Below are positions 1-6,788 of a stretch of DNA of 26,044 nt, piece after piece. Within the stretch, counting starts at the first letter, position 1. Every line of letters begins with the position of its first letter. The notes below the pieces were generated by a model. That model was given only the letters and a program-made list of their open reading frames with translations. It had not been told where the DNA came from and searched no databases. Origin of the DNA: JAJDAN01 sp046583095 (lineage in GTDB: Bacteria > Myxococcota_A > UBA9160 > UBA4427); contig JAYGDB010000210.1 in assembly GCA_046583095.1 (NCBI GenBank), positions 1 to 26,044 on the forward strand, written 5' to 3'. Made by a program: the position numbers and the translations under genes.

Positions 1-1
1 G

Positions 2-139
2 ATGGTGATGCCGGGAGACAACGTGGAGATGACGGTGCAGTTGATCACTCCGATCGCGATGGACCCGGAGCTCCGCTTCGCGATTCGCGAAGGTGGACGC
101 ACGGTCGGCGCCGGCGTGGTCTCCGAGGTCATCGAGTAG
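2..139 (+). CDS. tuf: Elongation factor Tu, C-terminal end (5' truncated by window)
   Basis: The first 45 complete codons read as the end of the third (beta-barrel) domain of EF-Tu, including VMPGDNVEM, LITPIAMD and the near-invariant FAIREGGRTVGAGVV, and finish at TAG 137-139. EF-Tu is the GTPase that delivers aminoacyl-tRNA to the ribosome. Only the last ninth or so of the protein is present, so nothing can be said about its GTPase domain. It lies 61 nt upstream of rpsJ in the same direction with no visible terminator hairpin, as in genomes where the str operon runs into the S10 operon; co-transcription is inferred. Confidence 0.95.
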   Translation: MVMPGDNVEMTVQLITPIAMDPELRFAIREGGRTVGAGVVSEVIE

Positions 140-200
140 AAAAGAGACGTCGAGTAACCCACGCCTCGGTAGCGATCCCGAAGGCAAGGAAATGAGTCCA

Positions 201-518
201 ATGGCTGACAGTGCGACACAGAAGATCCGTATCCGAATGAAGGCGTACGACTACAAGCTCCTCGACCAGAGCGCCGGGGAGATCGTGGACACCGCCATCC
301 GCACCGGGGCCAGCGTCGCGGGGCCGATTCCGCTGCCGACCGACATCAGCAAGTACACGGTGCTGCGCGGCCCGCACATCGACAAGAAGTCGCGCGAGCA
401 GTTCGAAATTCGCACCCACAAGCGGTTGATCGACATCATCGAGCCGACGCCCCAGACGGTCGACGCCCTGATGAAGCTCGAACTCGCCGCAGGTGTAGAC
501 GTGGAGATCAAGCTGTAG
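201..518 (+). CDS. rpsJ: 30S ribosomal protein S10
   Basis: A 105-residue protein, the normal S10 length. Diagnostic stretches are IRIRMKAYDYKLLD near the N-terminus, GPIPLPT, and the C-terminal KRLIDIIEPTPQTVDALMKL. S10 is a 30S head protein and also the NusE partner of NusB in transcription antitermination. The frame is open upstream to 93 (inside tuf) and another ATG lies at 192. ATG 201 is preferred because the AAGGA at 186-190 is spaced 10 nt from it but only 1 nt from ATG 192, and because it gives the family length. The next gene is rplD, only 2 nt away, where rplC is normally found. The 61-nt leader is much shorter than the long S10 leader known from E. coli. Confidence 0.97.
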   Translation: MADSATQKIRIRMKAYDYKLLDQSAGEIVDTAIRTGASVAGPIPLPTDISKYTVLRGPHIDKKSREQFEIRTHKRLIDIIEPTPQTVDALMKLELAAGVDVEIKL

Positions 519-520
519 TC

Positions 521-1171
521 ATGGCCACCCTCGACGTCGTCACCAGCGCCAACAAGAAGGCCGGCAAGGTCGATCTCGACCCGGCCATCTTCGAGGCGGC
601 CATTCGGCCCCATCTCCTTCACGCCGAGGTCCGGCGGCAGGTCTCCGTGCGTCGTGCCGGTACGCACAGCACCAAGAACCGATCGCGGGTCAACGGCGGC
701 GGCGCGAAGCCCTATCGCCAGAAGGGAACCGGCCGCGCTCGTCAGGGGACGATCCGCGCGCCCCAGTGGGCAGGTGGCGGCGCGGTCTTCGGCCCCGTTC
801 CGCGCAAGCACGGCCACGCGCTGTCCAAGAAGACTCGCCGTGCGGCGCTGATCAGTGCGCTCTCGGCCCGTTTGGCCGAAGGTGCGATCACAGTGGTGGA
901 TGCCCTCGAACTCGACGAGTTCAAGACGAAGGCCATCGTGCAGATCCTCGGAAGCATCGGGATCGAGCGCGAGTCCACACTGATCGTGACGTCCGACGTG
1001 AACGAGAAGCTAGAAAAGTCGGCAGCCAACATCGCGAGAGTGGGCTGCATCCGGGTCGCGGGCCTCAATGTCTACGACATTCTCCGCCACGACAAGCTCG
1101 TCCTCACGAAGGACGCCGTTGTGGCCCTTGAGGGGCGTCTGAATCCGTCGCCCGGGGAGGAGGCAAAGTGA
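521..1171 (+). CDS. rplD: 50S ribosomal protein L4
   Basis: A 216-residue protein, within the usual L4 range. The extended loop that reaches into the exit tunnel is clear: STKNRSRVNGGGAKPYRQKG followed by TGRARQGTIRAPQWAGGG and VFGP. The C-terminal half has the expected DNA/RNA-binding alpha/beta fold segments (LRHDKLVLTKDAV). L4 binds 23S rRNA and lines the peptide exit tunnel; in enterobacteria it also regulates the S10 operon. The start lies 2 nt after the rpsJ stop, and the nearest purine-rich motif (GGAG 503-506) is 14 nt away, so initiation is probably coupled to termination of rpsJ. Its normal upstream neighbour rplC is absent. Its end overlaps rplW by 4 nt. Confidence 0.97.
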   Translation: MATLDVVTSANKKAGKVDLDPAIFEAAIRPHLLHAEVRRQVSVRRAGTHSTKNRSRVNGGGAKPYRQKGTGRARQGTIRAPQWAGGGAVFGPVPRKHGHALSKKTRRAALISALSARLAEGAITVVDALELDEFKTKAIVQILGSIGIERESTLIVTSDVNEKLEKSAANIARVGCIRVAGLNVYDILRHDKLVLTKDAVVALEGRLNPSPGEEAK

Positions 1172-1455
1172 ACGCCCACCAGGTGATCCAGCGCCCGCTC
1201 GTCACTGAAAAGAGCAACCTCGGACGCGAAGAGGGGAATCTCGCGACTTTCGCAGTGAACCCGCGCGCGAACAAACACGAAATTCAGTCCGCGGTCGAAG
1301 AACTCTTCGACGTGAAGGTGCTGGCCGTTCGCACCATGCGTCAGCCGCGCAAGACGAAGCGGGTTGGCCGCCACATGGGTCGCCGTGCTGAGTGGAAGAA
1401 GGCGATCGTAAAGCTGGCCGAAGGTCAGTCGATCGAATTCTTCGAGGGGATCTGA
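1168..1455 (+). CDS. rplW: 50S ribosomal protein L23
   Basis: A 95-residue protein opening with VIQRPLVTEKSN, the hallmark of L23, followed by FAVNPRANKHEIQSAVEELF and VKVLAVRTM, then the basic loop. L23 sits at the polypeptide exit and is a docking site for trigger factor and SRP. It starts with GTG inside a 4-nt GTGA overlap with rplD, so translation is likely coupled. Length and position after rplD match the family. Confidence 0.96.
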   Translation: MNAHQVIQRPLVTEKSNLGREEGNLATFAVNPRANKHEIQSAVEELFDVKVLAVRTMRQPRKTKRVGRHMGRRAEWKKAIVKLAEGQSIEFFEGI

Positions 1456-1459
1456 GGAA

Positions 1460-2290
1460 ATGCCCGTCAAGGTCTACAAGCCCACTTCCCCGGGACGCCG
1501 CGACATGAGCGTCTCGGACTTCGCGGAAATCACGCGAGGTCGGCCCGAGAAGTCCCTCACATCCGGCCGCGTCAACAAGAGCGGGGGCCGCAACAGCTTC
1601 GGTCGCGTCACGATCTGGCACCGGGGCGGCGGGCACAAGCGCCGGTTCCGGCAGATCGACTTCCGTCGGACCAAGGAAGGCGTGTCTGCGAAGGTAGCGA
1701 CGATCGAATACGACCCGAATCGCTCTGCCAACATTGCGCTGCTTCACTATGCGGACGGGGAGAAGAGCTACATCCTTTCGCCGAGCGGACTGAAGGTGGG
1801 CGACCGGCTGATGTCCGGTCCCGACGCGGAGATCCGAGTTGGGAACGCTCTGGCGCTGGCACGGATCCCCCTCGGCACCGTGCTCCACAATGTAGAGCTC
1901 AAGCCGGGAAAGGGCGGGCAGTTGGTGCGCTCCGCCGGTGCCGGGGCACAGTTGATGGCGCGGGAAGGCAGCTACGCAACCCTGCGCCTGCCGAGCGGCG
2001 AGATGCGGATGGTTCACGTGGCCTGCCGCGCCACGATCGGCCAGGTCGGCAACGTCGAGCACGAGAACCAGACCGTCGGCAAGGCCGGGCGCTCCCGCTG
2101 GAAGGGGCAACGGTCGAACGTGCGTGGTGTTGCGATGAACCCCGTCGATCACCCGATGGGAGGCGGCGAGGGCCGCTCCTCCGGTGGCCGGCACCCCTGT
2201 ACGCCCTGGGGCAAGCCGACCAAGGGTCACAAGACGCGCAAGAAGTCGCGCTCGAACAAATTCATCGTGAAGCGGCGGGGGAAGAAGTAG
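1460..2290 (+). CDS. rplB: 50S ribosomal protein L2
   Basis: A 276-residue protein, the standard L2 length. Visible family segments are VYKPTSPGRR at the N-terminus, WHRGGGHKRRFRQIDF (residues about 53-68), and the C-terminal AMNPVDHPMGGGEGRSSGG containing the conserved histidine that faces the peptidyl-transferase region, then the HPCTPWGKPTKGHKTR tail. L2 is needed for subunit association and peptidyl-transferase assembly. TGAGGAA just ahead of ATG 1460 gives a Shine-Dalgarno signal. It directly abuts rpsS with no spacer. Confidence 0.98.
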   Translation: MPVKVYKPTSPGRRDMSVSDFAEITRGRPEKSLTSGRVNKSGGRNSFGRVTIWHRGGGHKRRFRQIDFRRTKEGVSAKVATIEYDPNRSANIALLHYADGEKSYILSPSGLKVGDRLMSGPDAEIRVGNALALARIPLGTVLHNVELKPGKGGQLVRSAGAGAQLMAREGSYATLRLPSGEMRMVHVACRATIGQVGNVEHENQTVGKAGRSRWKGQRSNVRGVAMNPVDHPMGGGEGRSSGGRHPCTPWGKPTKGHKTRKKSRSNKFIVKRRGKK

Positions 2291-2566
2291 ATGGCTCGCT
2301 CACTCAAGAAGGGCCCCTTCATCGATCCGAGCCTGCAGCGGAAGCTCGACAAGGTGCTGCAGTCGGGTTCGAAGCAGGTGATCCGAACGTGGTCCCGACG
2401 CTCGATGATTACGCCGGAGTTCGTCGGTCAAACCTTCCACGTGCACAACGGGAAGCTCTTCATGCCGGTTTTCGTGACCGAAAACATGGTCGGACATCGG
2501 CTTGGTGAGTTCGCGCCGACGCGCAAGTTCACCGGCCACTCCTCTGACCGGAAGGTGAAGCGCTGA
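2291..2566 (+). CDS. rpsS: 30S ribosomal protein S19
   Basis: A 91-residue protein with the canonical opening MARSLKKGPFID, then TWSRRSMITPEFVGQTFHVH, NGKLFMPVFVTENMVGHRLG and the ending EFAPTRKFTGHSSDRKVKR. S19 forms a complex with S13 in the 30S head near the A-site tRNA. The start codon follows the rplB stop with no spacer, and a GGGGGAAGAAG stretch at the end of rplB serves as ribosome-binding site. Confidence 0.98.
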   Translation: MARSLKKGPFIDPSLQRKLDKVLQSGSKQVIRTWSRRSMITPEFVGQTFHVHNGKLFMPVFVTENMVGHRLGEFAPTRKFTGHSSDRKVKR

Positions 2567-2567
2567 G

Positions 2568-2921
2568 ATGGCGACCGTTCGCGCGAGCCTCATGAACTAC
2601 CGCATCAGCGCGCAGAAGGCGCGACTGGTAGCGGGACAGGTGCGTGGGCTGGGTGTGGAGGACGCGCTCAACCAGCTATCGATTTCGAGCAAGCGATTTG
2701 CCGGCCCGCTCTCCAAACTGCTGCGTTCGGCTGTTGCGAACGCCGAGTACAAGAACGACGAGACGCAGGCTGGGATCGACGTCGACAAGTTGGTCGTCAG
2801 CACGATCACTGTCGACGAGGGCCCGAGCCTGTGGCGCATCCGCCCGCGAGCTCAGGGCCGAGCCAACTGGATTCAGAAGCGCACCAGTCACATTCGCGTC
2901 GAACTGGGCGAGCGCTCTTAG
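2568..2921 (+). CDS. rplV: 50S ribosomal protein L22
   Basis: A 117-residue protein with the L22 pattern: RASLMNYRISAQKARLVAGQ at the N-terminus, ANAEYKNDE in the middle, and the C-terminal hairpin segment ending in the conserved RAQGRANWIQKRTSHI. The hairpin reaches the nascent-chain tunnel next to L4. There is one spacer nucleotide after rpsS. Nothing is unusual in length or order. Confidence 0.96.
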   Translation: MATVRASLMNYRISAQKARLVAGQVRGLGVEDALNQLSISSKRFAGPLSKLLRSAVANAEYKNDETQAGIDVDKLVVSTITVDEGPSLWRIRPRAQGRANWIQKRTSHIRVELGERS

Positions 2922-2939
2922 TTTCGAAGGAGTCGAAAT

Positions 2940-3620
2940 TTGGGTCAGAAGGTACATCCCTACGGTTTCCGACTGGGAACTCTCTACGGGTGGCAGTCCA
3001 ACTGGTTCGCCGACAAGCACTACGGCGAGCAACTCCACGAAGACGTAGCCGTTCGAAAGTTCATCAAGAAGAAGCTCTTCCACGCCGGCATCTCGAAGGT
3101 CGTGATCGAGCGCACGGGTGAGAAGCTCGTGGTGAACATCCACACGGCCCGTCCCGGGATCCTGATTGGGAAGCGGGGCGCCGAGGTCGAAACACTGCGC
3201 GATGAACTCAAGGAGTACACCGCCCGCGACATCTTCATCAACGTGAAGGAGATCCGGAAGGCCGAACTCGACGCGCAGTTGGTGGCGGAAAATATCGCGC
3301 TGCAGCTTGAGCGCCGTGTCGCATTCCGACGCGCCATGAAGAAGGCGATGATCTCGACGATGAAATTCGGCGCCGAGGGGATCCGGATCCAATGTTCGGG
3401 CCGCCTGGGCGGTTCGGAGATGGGTCGCCGCGAGTGGTATCGGGATGGGCGCGTGCCGCTGCACACGCTGCGCGCCGACATCGAGTACGGCTTCGCCGAG
3501 GCGAAGACCACCTACGGGATTATTGGCGTCAAGTGCTGGGTCTTCAAGGGAGAGGTCGGGGACAAGGACCTGCACACGGGACCCCTTGGCAATCACCTCC
3601 AGGCGGATCCGGAGAGGTAG
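2940..3620 (+). CDS. rpsC: 30S ribosomal protein S3
   Basis: A 226-residue protein beginning GQKVHPYGFRLG, as in nearly all S3 proteins. The type-II KH domain carries the GxxG-type loop in GILIGKRGAEVE (residues about 75-86), and the C-terminal domain has RAMKKAMISTMKFGAEGIRI, SGRLGGSEMGRREWYRDGRV and YGIIGVKCWVFKGE. S3 lies at the mRNA entry channel and contributes to helicase activity. The start is TTG at 2940, supported by AAGGAG at 2927-2932 with 7-nt spacing; no ATG fits the conserved N-terminus. Confidence 0.97.
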   Translation: MGQKVHPYGFRLGTLYGWQSNWFADKHYGEQLHEDVAVRKFIKKKLFHAGISKVVIERTGEKLVVNIHTARPGILIGKRGAEVETLRDELKEYTARDIFINVKEIRKAELDAQLVAENIALQLERRVAFRRAMKKAMISTMKFGAEGIRIQCSGRLGGSEMGRREWYRDGRVPLHTLRADIEYGFAEAKTTYGIIGVKCWVFKGEVGDKDLHTGPLGNHLQADPER

Positions 3621-3626
3621 ACGGGG

Positions 3627-4037
3627 ATGCTCCAGCCGAAAAAAGTCAAGTATCGGAAGATGTTCAAGGGCCGCAACCGCGGGAAGTCGCAGCGCGGAAA
3701 CCGGGTCTCCTTCGGAGATTTCGGTTTGCAGTCGACGTCTGCGGGCTTCCTGACGGCACGCGAGATCGAAGCGGCCCGGCAAACGATGACCCGCCACATC
3801 AAGCGCGGCGGGAAGGTATGGATCAGGCTCTTCCCGGCCAAGCCGGTCTCGAAGAAGCCGGCCGAGACCCGGATGGGCAAGGGCAAGGGCAATCCCGAGG
3901 AGTGGGTATGCCCCGTGAAGCCCGGCCGGATGCTCTACGAAATGGAAGGCGTGACCGAGGAGGTCGCCCGTGCGGCCTTCCGGCTCGCTGCCCACAAGCT
4001 GTCCGTTCAGACGCGCTTCGTCGTGCGTGAAGACTGA
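3627..4037 (+). CDS. rplP: 50S ribosomal protein L16
   Basis: A 136-residue protein opening with MLQPKKVKYRKMFKGRNRG. The middle has SFGDFGLQS and EAARQTMTRHIKRGGKVWIR, followed by GKGKGNPEEWVCPVKPGRML and a C-terminal helix. L16 helps position A-site tRNA on the 50S subunit. It follows rpsC by 6 nt, with a GGAGAGG site at the end of rpsC. Confidence 0.97.
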   Translation: MLQPKKVKYRKMFKGRNRGKSQRGNRVSFGDFGLQSTSAGFLTAREIEAARQTMTRHIKRGGKVWIRLFPAKPVSKKPAETRMGKGKGNPEEWVCPVKPGRMLYEMEGVTEEVARAAFRLAAHKLSVQTRFVVRED

Positions 4038-4053
4038 GCGGGAGGACTGAGAA

Positions 4054-4251
4054 ATGATGGCATCGGAACTGAGAAAACTCGAGGTGGAGGAGCTGGCCCA
4101 GAAGGCCCGCGAGGCCCGAAGCGAGTTCTTCAACGCGAGGGTGAAGCACGCGACCGGACAGCTCGAGGACACGGCGAAGCTCAAGCAGCTTCGCCGAGAT
4201 GTCGCGCGGGTGGAGTCGGTCTTGACCGAAAAGCGTGAGGCAACGAAGTGA
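4054..4251 (+). CDS. rpmC: 50S ribosomal protein L29
   Basis: A 65-residue, two-helix protein with the L29 signature ELRKLEVEELAQKAREARSE, then FFNARVKHATGQLEDTAKLK and a final RRDVARVESVLTEK. L29 flanks the exit tunnel beside L23. ATG 4054 is chosen over ATG 4057 because GGAGG at 4041-4045 is 8 nt from the former. The last codons overlap the GTG start of rpsQ by 4 nt. Confidence 0.95.
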   Translation: MMASELRKLEVEELAQKAREARSEFFNARVKHATGQLEDTAKLKQLRRDVARVESVLTEKREATK

Positions 4252-4511
4252 ACGAACGAGGGCGTCGACGAATACTGACCGGGACCGTCGTGAGTGACAA
4301 GATGGACAAGACGGTCGTTGTGCGCGTGGAACGCTTGGTGAAGGACCGGCAGTACAAGAAGTACGTGCGCCGGTACTCCCGATTCCTTGCGCACGACGAG
4401 GCGAACGACTGCAATGTCGGGGACCGTGTAACGATCATTGAGCACCGGCCCATCTCCAAGCGCAAGCGCTGGAAGGTGCAGGAGACGGTCGTCCGTGCGA
4501 CAGGCGCCTAG
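4248..4511 (+). CDS. rpsQ: 30S ribosomal protein S17
   Basis: An 87-residue OB-fold protein with LTGTVVSDKMDKTVVVRVER near the N-terminus, KKYVRRYSRFLAHDE, and the conserved NVGDRVTIIEHRPISKRKRW. S17 is a primary 16S rRNA-binding protein. It starts with GTG in a GTGA overlap with rpmC. Length and position are ordinary. Confidence 0.96.
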   Translation: MNERGRRRILTGTVVSDKMDKTVVVRVERLVKDRQYKKYVRRYSRFLAHDEANDCNVGDRVTIIEHRPISKRKRWKVQETVVRATGA

Positions 4512-4529
4512 TCATCGAAGGATAGGAAG

Positions 4530-4898
4530 ATGATCCGAGCTGAATCAAAACTGAGTGTGGCCGACAACTCCGGCGCGAGGCGTGTCCGCTGTATCCGCGT
4601 ACTCGGTGGATCGGGACGGAAGGATGCCTCGGTCGGCGACATCATCGTGGTTTCCGTGGCGGAAGCCATTCCGAATACGCGCGTCAAGAAGGGCGAGGTG
4701 CGGCGCGCCGTGATCGTGCGCACGAAGAAGAACATCGGGCGTCGCGACGGTTCGTACATCCGCTTCGACGAGAACGCCGCTGTATTGATCGACGACAACA
4801 AGGAAGTCATCGGGACTCGAATCTTCGGCCCGGTGGCTCGTGAACTGCGCGCGCGGGGATTCATGAAGATCGTGTCTCTGGCGCCGGAGGTGCTGTAG
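4530..4898 (+). CDS. rplN: 50S ribosomal protein L14
   Basis: A 122-residue protein, exactly the typical L14 length. It has MIRAESKLSVADNSGARRVR, DIIVVSVAEAIP, KKGEVRRAVIVRTKK, GSYIRFDENAAVLID, and the C-terminal GTRIFGPVARELRARGFMKI. L14 lies at the subunit interface and contacts 16S helix 14 and the RsfS silencing factor. Its stop codon is immediately followed by the ATG of rplE; the usual downstream gene rplX (L24) is missing. The GGAGG at 4886-4890 within its last codons is the ribosome-binding site of rplE. Confidence 0.97.
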   Translation: MIRAESKLSVADNSGARRVRCIRVLGGSGRKDASVGDIIVVSVAEAIPNTRVKKGEVRRAVIVRTKKNIGRRDGSYIRFDENAAVLIDDNKEVIGTRIFGPVARELRARGFMKIVSLAPEVL

Positions 4899-5441
4899 AT
4901 GACGCCCCGGCTGCTCGAGCTCTACCGGAATGAGATCGCCCCGAAGCTGCAAGGGGAGTTTTCCTACAAGAACCTCCACCAGGTGCCGCGAATCGAGAAG
5001 GTGGTGTTGAACGTGGGCGTCGGAGAGGCGACCCAGAACCCGAAATTGCTCGAGCGAGCGGTGGAAGAACTCGGCCAGATCAGCGGCCAGAAGGCAAGTG
5101 TCCGCCGTGCCCGGAAAAGCGTGTCGAATTTCAAGCTGCGCGAGGGCCAGGCGATCGGCGCCATGGTGACCTTGCGGGGGTACCGCTGCTGGGAATTTCT
5201 CGACCGGCTCATGAACATCGCGCTCCCCCGGGTGCGCGACTTCAAGGGAGTGTCGGCCAAGTCCTTCGACGGCCGCGGGAACTTCACCCTGGGAATCCGC
5301 GAACAGATCATCTTCCCGGAGATCGATTACGACTCGGTCGAGCGCGTTTCCGGGCTCAACATCACGGTCGTGACGACGGCCGGAACGGATGCAGAGGGAA
5401 AGGCGCTGCTGGGCCATCTCGGCATGCCCTTCGCCCACTAG
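4899..5441 (+). CDS. rplE: 50S ribosomal protein L5
   Basis: A 180-residue protein of standard length with PRIEKVVLNVGVGEA, ISGQKASVRRARKSVSNFKL, REGQAIGAMVTLRG, FLDRLMNIALPRVRDFKGV, GNFTLGIREQIIFPEIDYD and a final TTAGTDAEGKALL. L5 binds 5S rRNA and contacts P-site tRNA. ATG 4899 lies directly after the rplN stop with GGAGG 8 nt upstream. Both normal neighbours, rplX before and rpsN after, are absent. In E. coli the S8 regulatory site on spc mRNA overlaps the start of this gene; no equivalent could be confirmed by eye. Confidence 0.98.
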   Translation: MTPRLLELYRNEIAPKLQGEFSYKNLHQVPRIEKVVLNVGVGEATQNPKLLERAVEELGQISGQKASVRRARKSVSNFKLREGQAIGAMVTLRGYRCWEFLDRLMNIALPRVRDFKGVSAKSFDGRGNFTLGIREQIIFPEIDYDSVERVSGLNITVVTTAGTDAEGKALLGHLGMPFAH

Positions 5442-5459
5442 AGAGCGGGGAATGAAACC

Positions 5460-5855
5460 ATGATGACCGATCCCGTCGGTGACATGCTCACCCGGATCCG
5501 CAATGCGGGTCGGGCCAAGCACCACGAGACGAAGTGTCCCGCGTCGAAGGCCAAGATGGCGGTGGCGCGGGTGCTCTCGAAAGAGGGCTTCGTGGGTGAG
5601 GTGAGCTCCGAGAAGGGCGAAAGCTACGATGTAATGACGATTGCGATCCGCTACCGCCACGACGGCCGGGTGATGCTCGACCACATCCAGCGGGTCAGTA
5701 AGCCGGGTCGCAGGGTGTACGTCGGTGCGAAGGAGATTCCGTTGGTTCGGAAGGGCCTCGGGATGGCGATCCTGTCCACGCCGAAGGGCATGATGTGCGA
5801 CCGCGACGCGCGCGAAGCGAAGGTCGGTGGCGAAGTGATCTGCGAGGTCTGGTAG
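5460..5855 (+). CDS. rpsH: 30S ribosomal protein S8
   Basis: A 131-residue protein beginning MMTDPVGDMLTRIRNAGRAK, with the C-terminal RNA-binding segment KPGRRVYVGAKEIPLVRKGL and GMAILSTPKGMMCDRDARE then GGEVICEVW. S8 is a primary binder of 16S rRNA helix 21 and a known repressor of the spc operon in E. coli. ATG 5460 is preferred to ATG 5463 because of a GCGGGGAA site at 5446-5452. It comes 18 nt after rplE, where rpsN normally intervenes. Confidence 0.97.
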   Translation: MMTDPVGDMLTRIRNAGRAKHHETKCPASKAKMAVARVLSKEGFVGEVSSEKGESYDVMTIAIRYRHDGRVMLDHIQRVSKPGRRVYVGAKEIPLVRKGLGMAILSTPKGMMCDRDAREAKVGGEVICEVW

Positions 5856-5857
5856 AC

Positions 5858-6400
5858 ATGTCCCGGATTGGCAAGCTCCCGATCCCCCTGCCGCACGGCG
5901 TCGAGGTAAAGACCATTCCCGACAGCGGTGTCCAGGTGAAGGGTCCGAAGGGGATGCTCAGCGTGAAGTTGCCCGAGCGGATCTCGATTTCGATCTCGGA
6001 CGGGCAGATCCAGTTCACCCGACCGGACGAGTCGAAGCAGAGCCGATCACTCCACGGACTGGCTCGGGCCCTGACCGCGAACCTCGTCACCGGCGTGACG
6101 GATGGGTTCAAGAAGGCTCTCGAGATCCAGGGCGTCGGGTACCGAGCCTCGGTCTCGGGGAACAAGCTCAACCTGCTGCTTGGTTACTCGCACCCGGTCG
6201 ATATGCCCATTCCGAAGGGGCTCTCGGTCGCAGTCGAAGGTGGCACCCAACTTGTGATCGAGGGAATCGACAAACAGCTGGTCGGCCAATTTGCCGCTGA
6301 AGTTCGTGCCAAGCGGCCCCCCGAGCCCTACAAGGGCAAGGGTATTCGCTATGTGGGCGAGTACGTGCGGCGGAAGGTCGGCAAGACCGGCGCGGTCTGA
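5858..6400 (+). CDS. rplF: 50S ribosomal protein L6
   Basis: A 180-residue protein beginning MSRIGKLPIPLPHGVEV. It has the two repeated L6 domains: VKGPKGMLSVKLPE in the first and the conserved VGYRASVSGNKLNLLLGYSH in the second, then IEGIDKQLVGQFAAEVRAKR and PPEPYKGKGIRYVGE. L6 supports the factor-binding region of the 50S subunit. The frame stays open upstream to 5795 within rpsH, but ATG 5858, two nt after the rpsH stop, gives the correct family start and length. Confidence 0.97.
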   Translation: MSRIGKLPIPLPHGVEVKTIPDSGVQVKGPKGMLSVKLPERISISISDGQIQFTRPDESKQSRSLHGLARALTANLVTGVTDGFKKALEIQGVGYRASVSGNKLNLLLGYSHPVDMPIPKGLSVAVEGGTQLVIEGIDKQLVGQFAAEVRAKRPPEPYKGKGIRYVGEYVRRKVGKTGAV

Positions 6401-6429
6401 GGGTAGGAGAGGGACCAGGGGAATTCAGC

Positions 6430-6786
6430 ATGAAGAAGAAATCGGTCAACGAAAAGACCCGCAAGTGGAAGGCGCGCAAGAGCCGCGTCCGGACGAGTTT
6501 GGGTACGACCGAGCGGACGAGGCTCACAGTTTTTCGGAGTGCCAGGCACATCTACGCCCAGCTGATCGCCGCCGACGGAAAGACGATCACGACGGCCTCG
6601 ACGCGCACGCTGGCCGGCGAAGCGACCGGTACGGTCGAAGCCGCGAAGAAGGTGGGAGCGGAGATCGCGAAACAGGCCAAGAATCACCAGATCGATCGCG
6701 TTGTCTTCAACCGAAACGGATTTCTCTTTCATGGACGCGTCAAGGCTCTAGCCGATGCGGCGCGGGAAGCGGGGCTTGAGTTCTAG
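6430..6786 (+). CDS. rplR: 50S ribosomal protein L18
   Basis: A 118-residue protein with a basic N-terminus, RLTVFRSARHIYAQLIAADG, GTVEAAKKVGAEIAKQAKN, and the C-terminal VVFNRNGFLFHGRVKALADA AREAGLEF region typical of L18. It binds 5S rRNA together with L5. AGGGGA at 6417-6422 is the ribosome-binding site. The 29-nt gap from rplF is among the larger spacers of the spc segment and holds only this site. Confidence 0.96.
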   Translation: MKKKSVNEKTRKWKARKSRVRTSLGTTERTRLTVFRSARHIYAQLIAADGKTITTASTRTLAGEATGTVEAAKKVGAEIAKQAKNHQIDRVVFNRNGFLFHGRVKALADAAREAGLEF

Positions 6787-6788
6787 CC

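Noticed and set aside
93..200. N-terminal extension of rpsJ to 93 or 192
   Set aside because: The extension overlaps tuf and is not S10-like. ATG 201 gives the standard 105-residue protein with a usable AAGGA site.
2676..4445. 589-codon open frame on the - strand across rplV to rpsQ
   Set aside because: It spans five well-identified r-protein genes in antisense, with no family resemblance; a compositional shadow.
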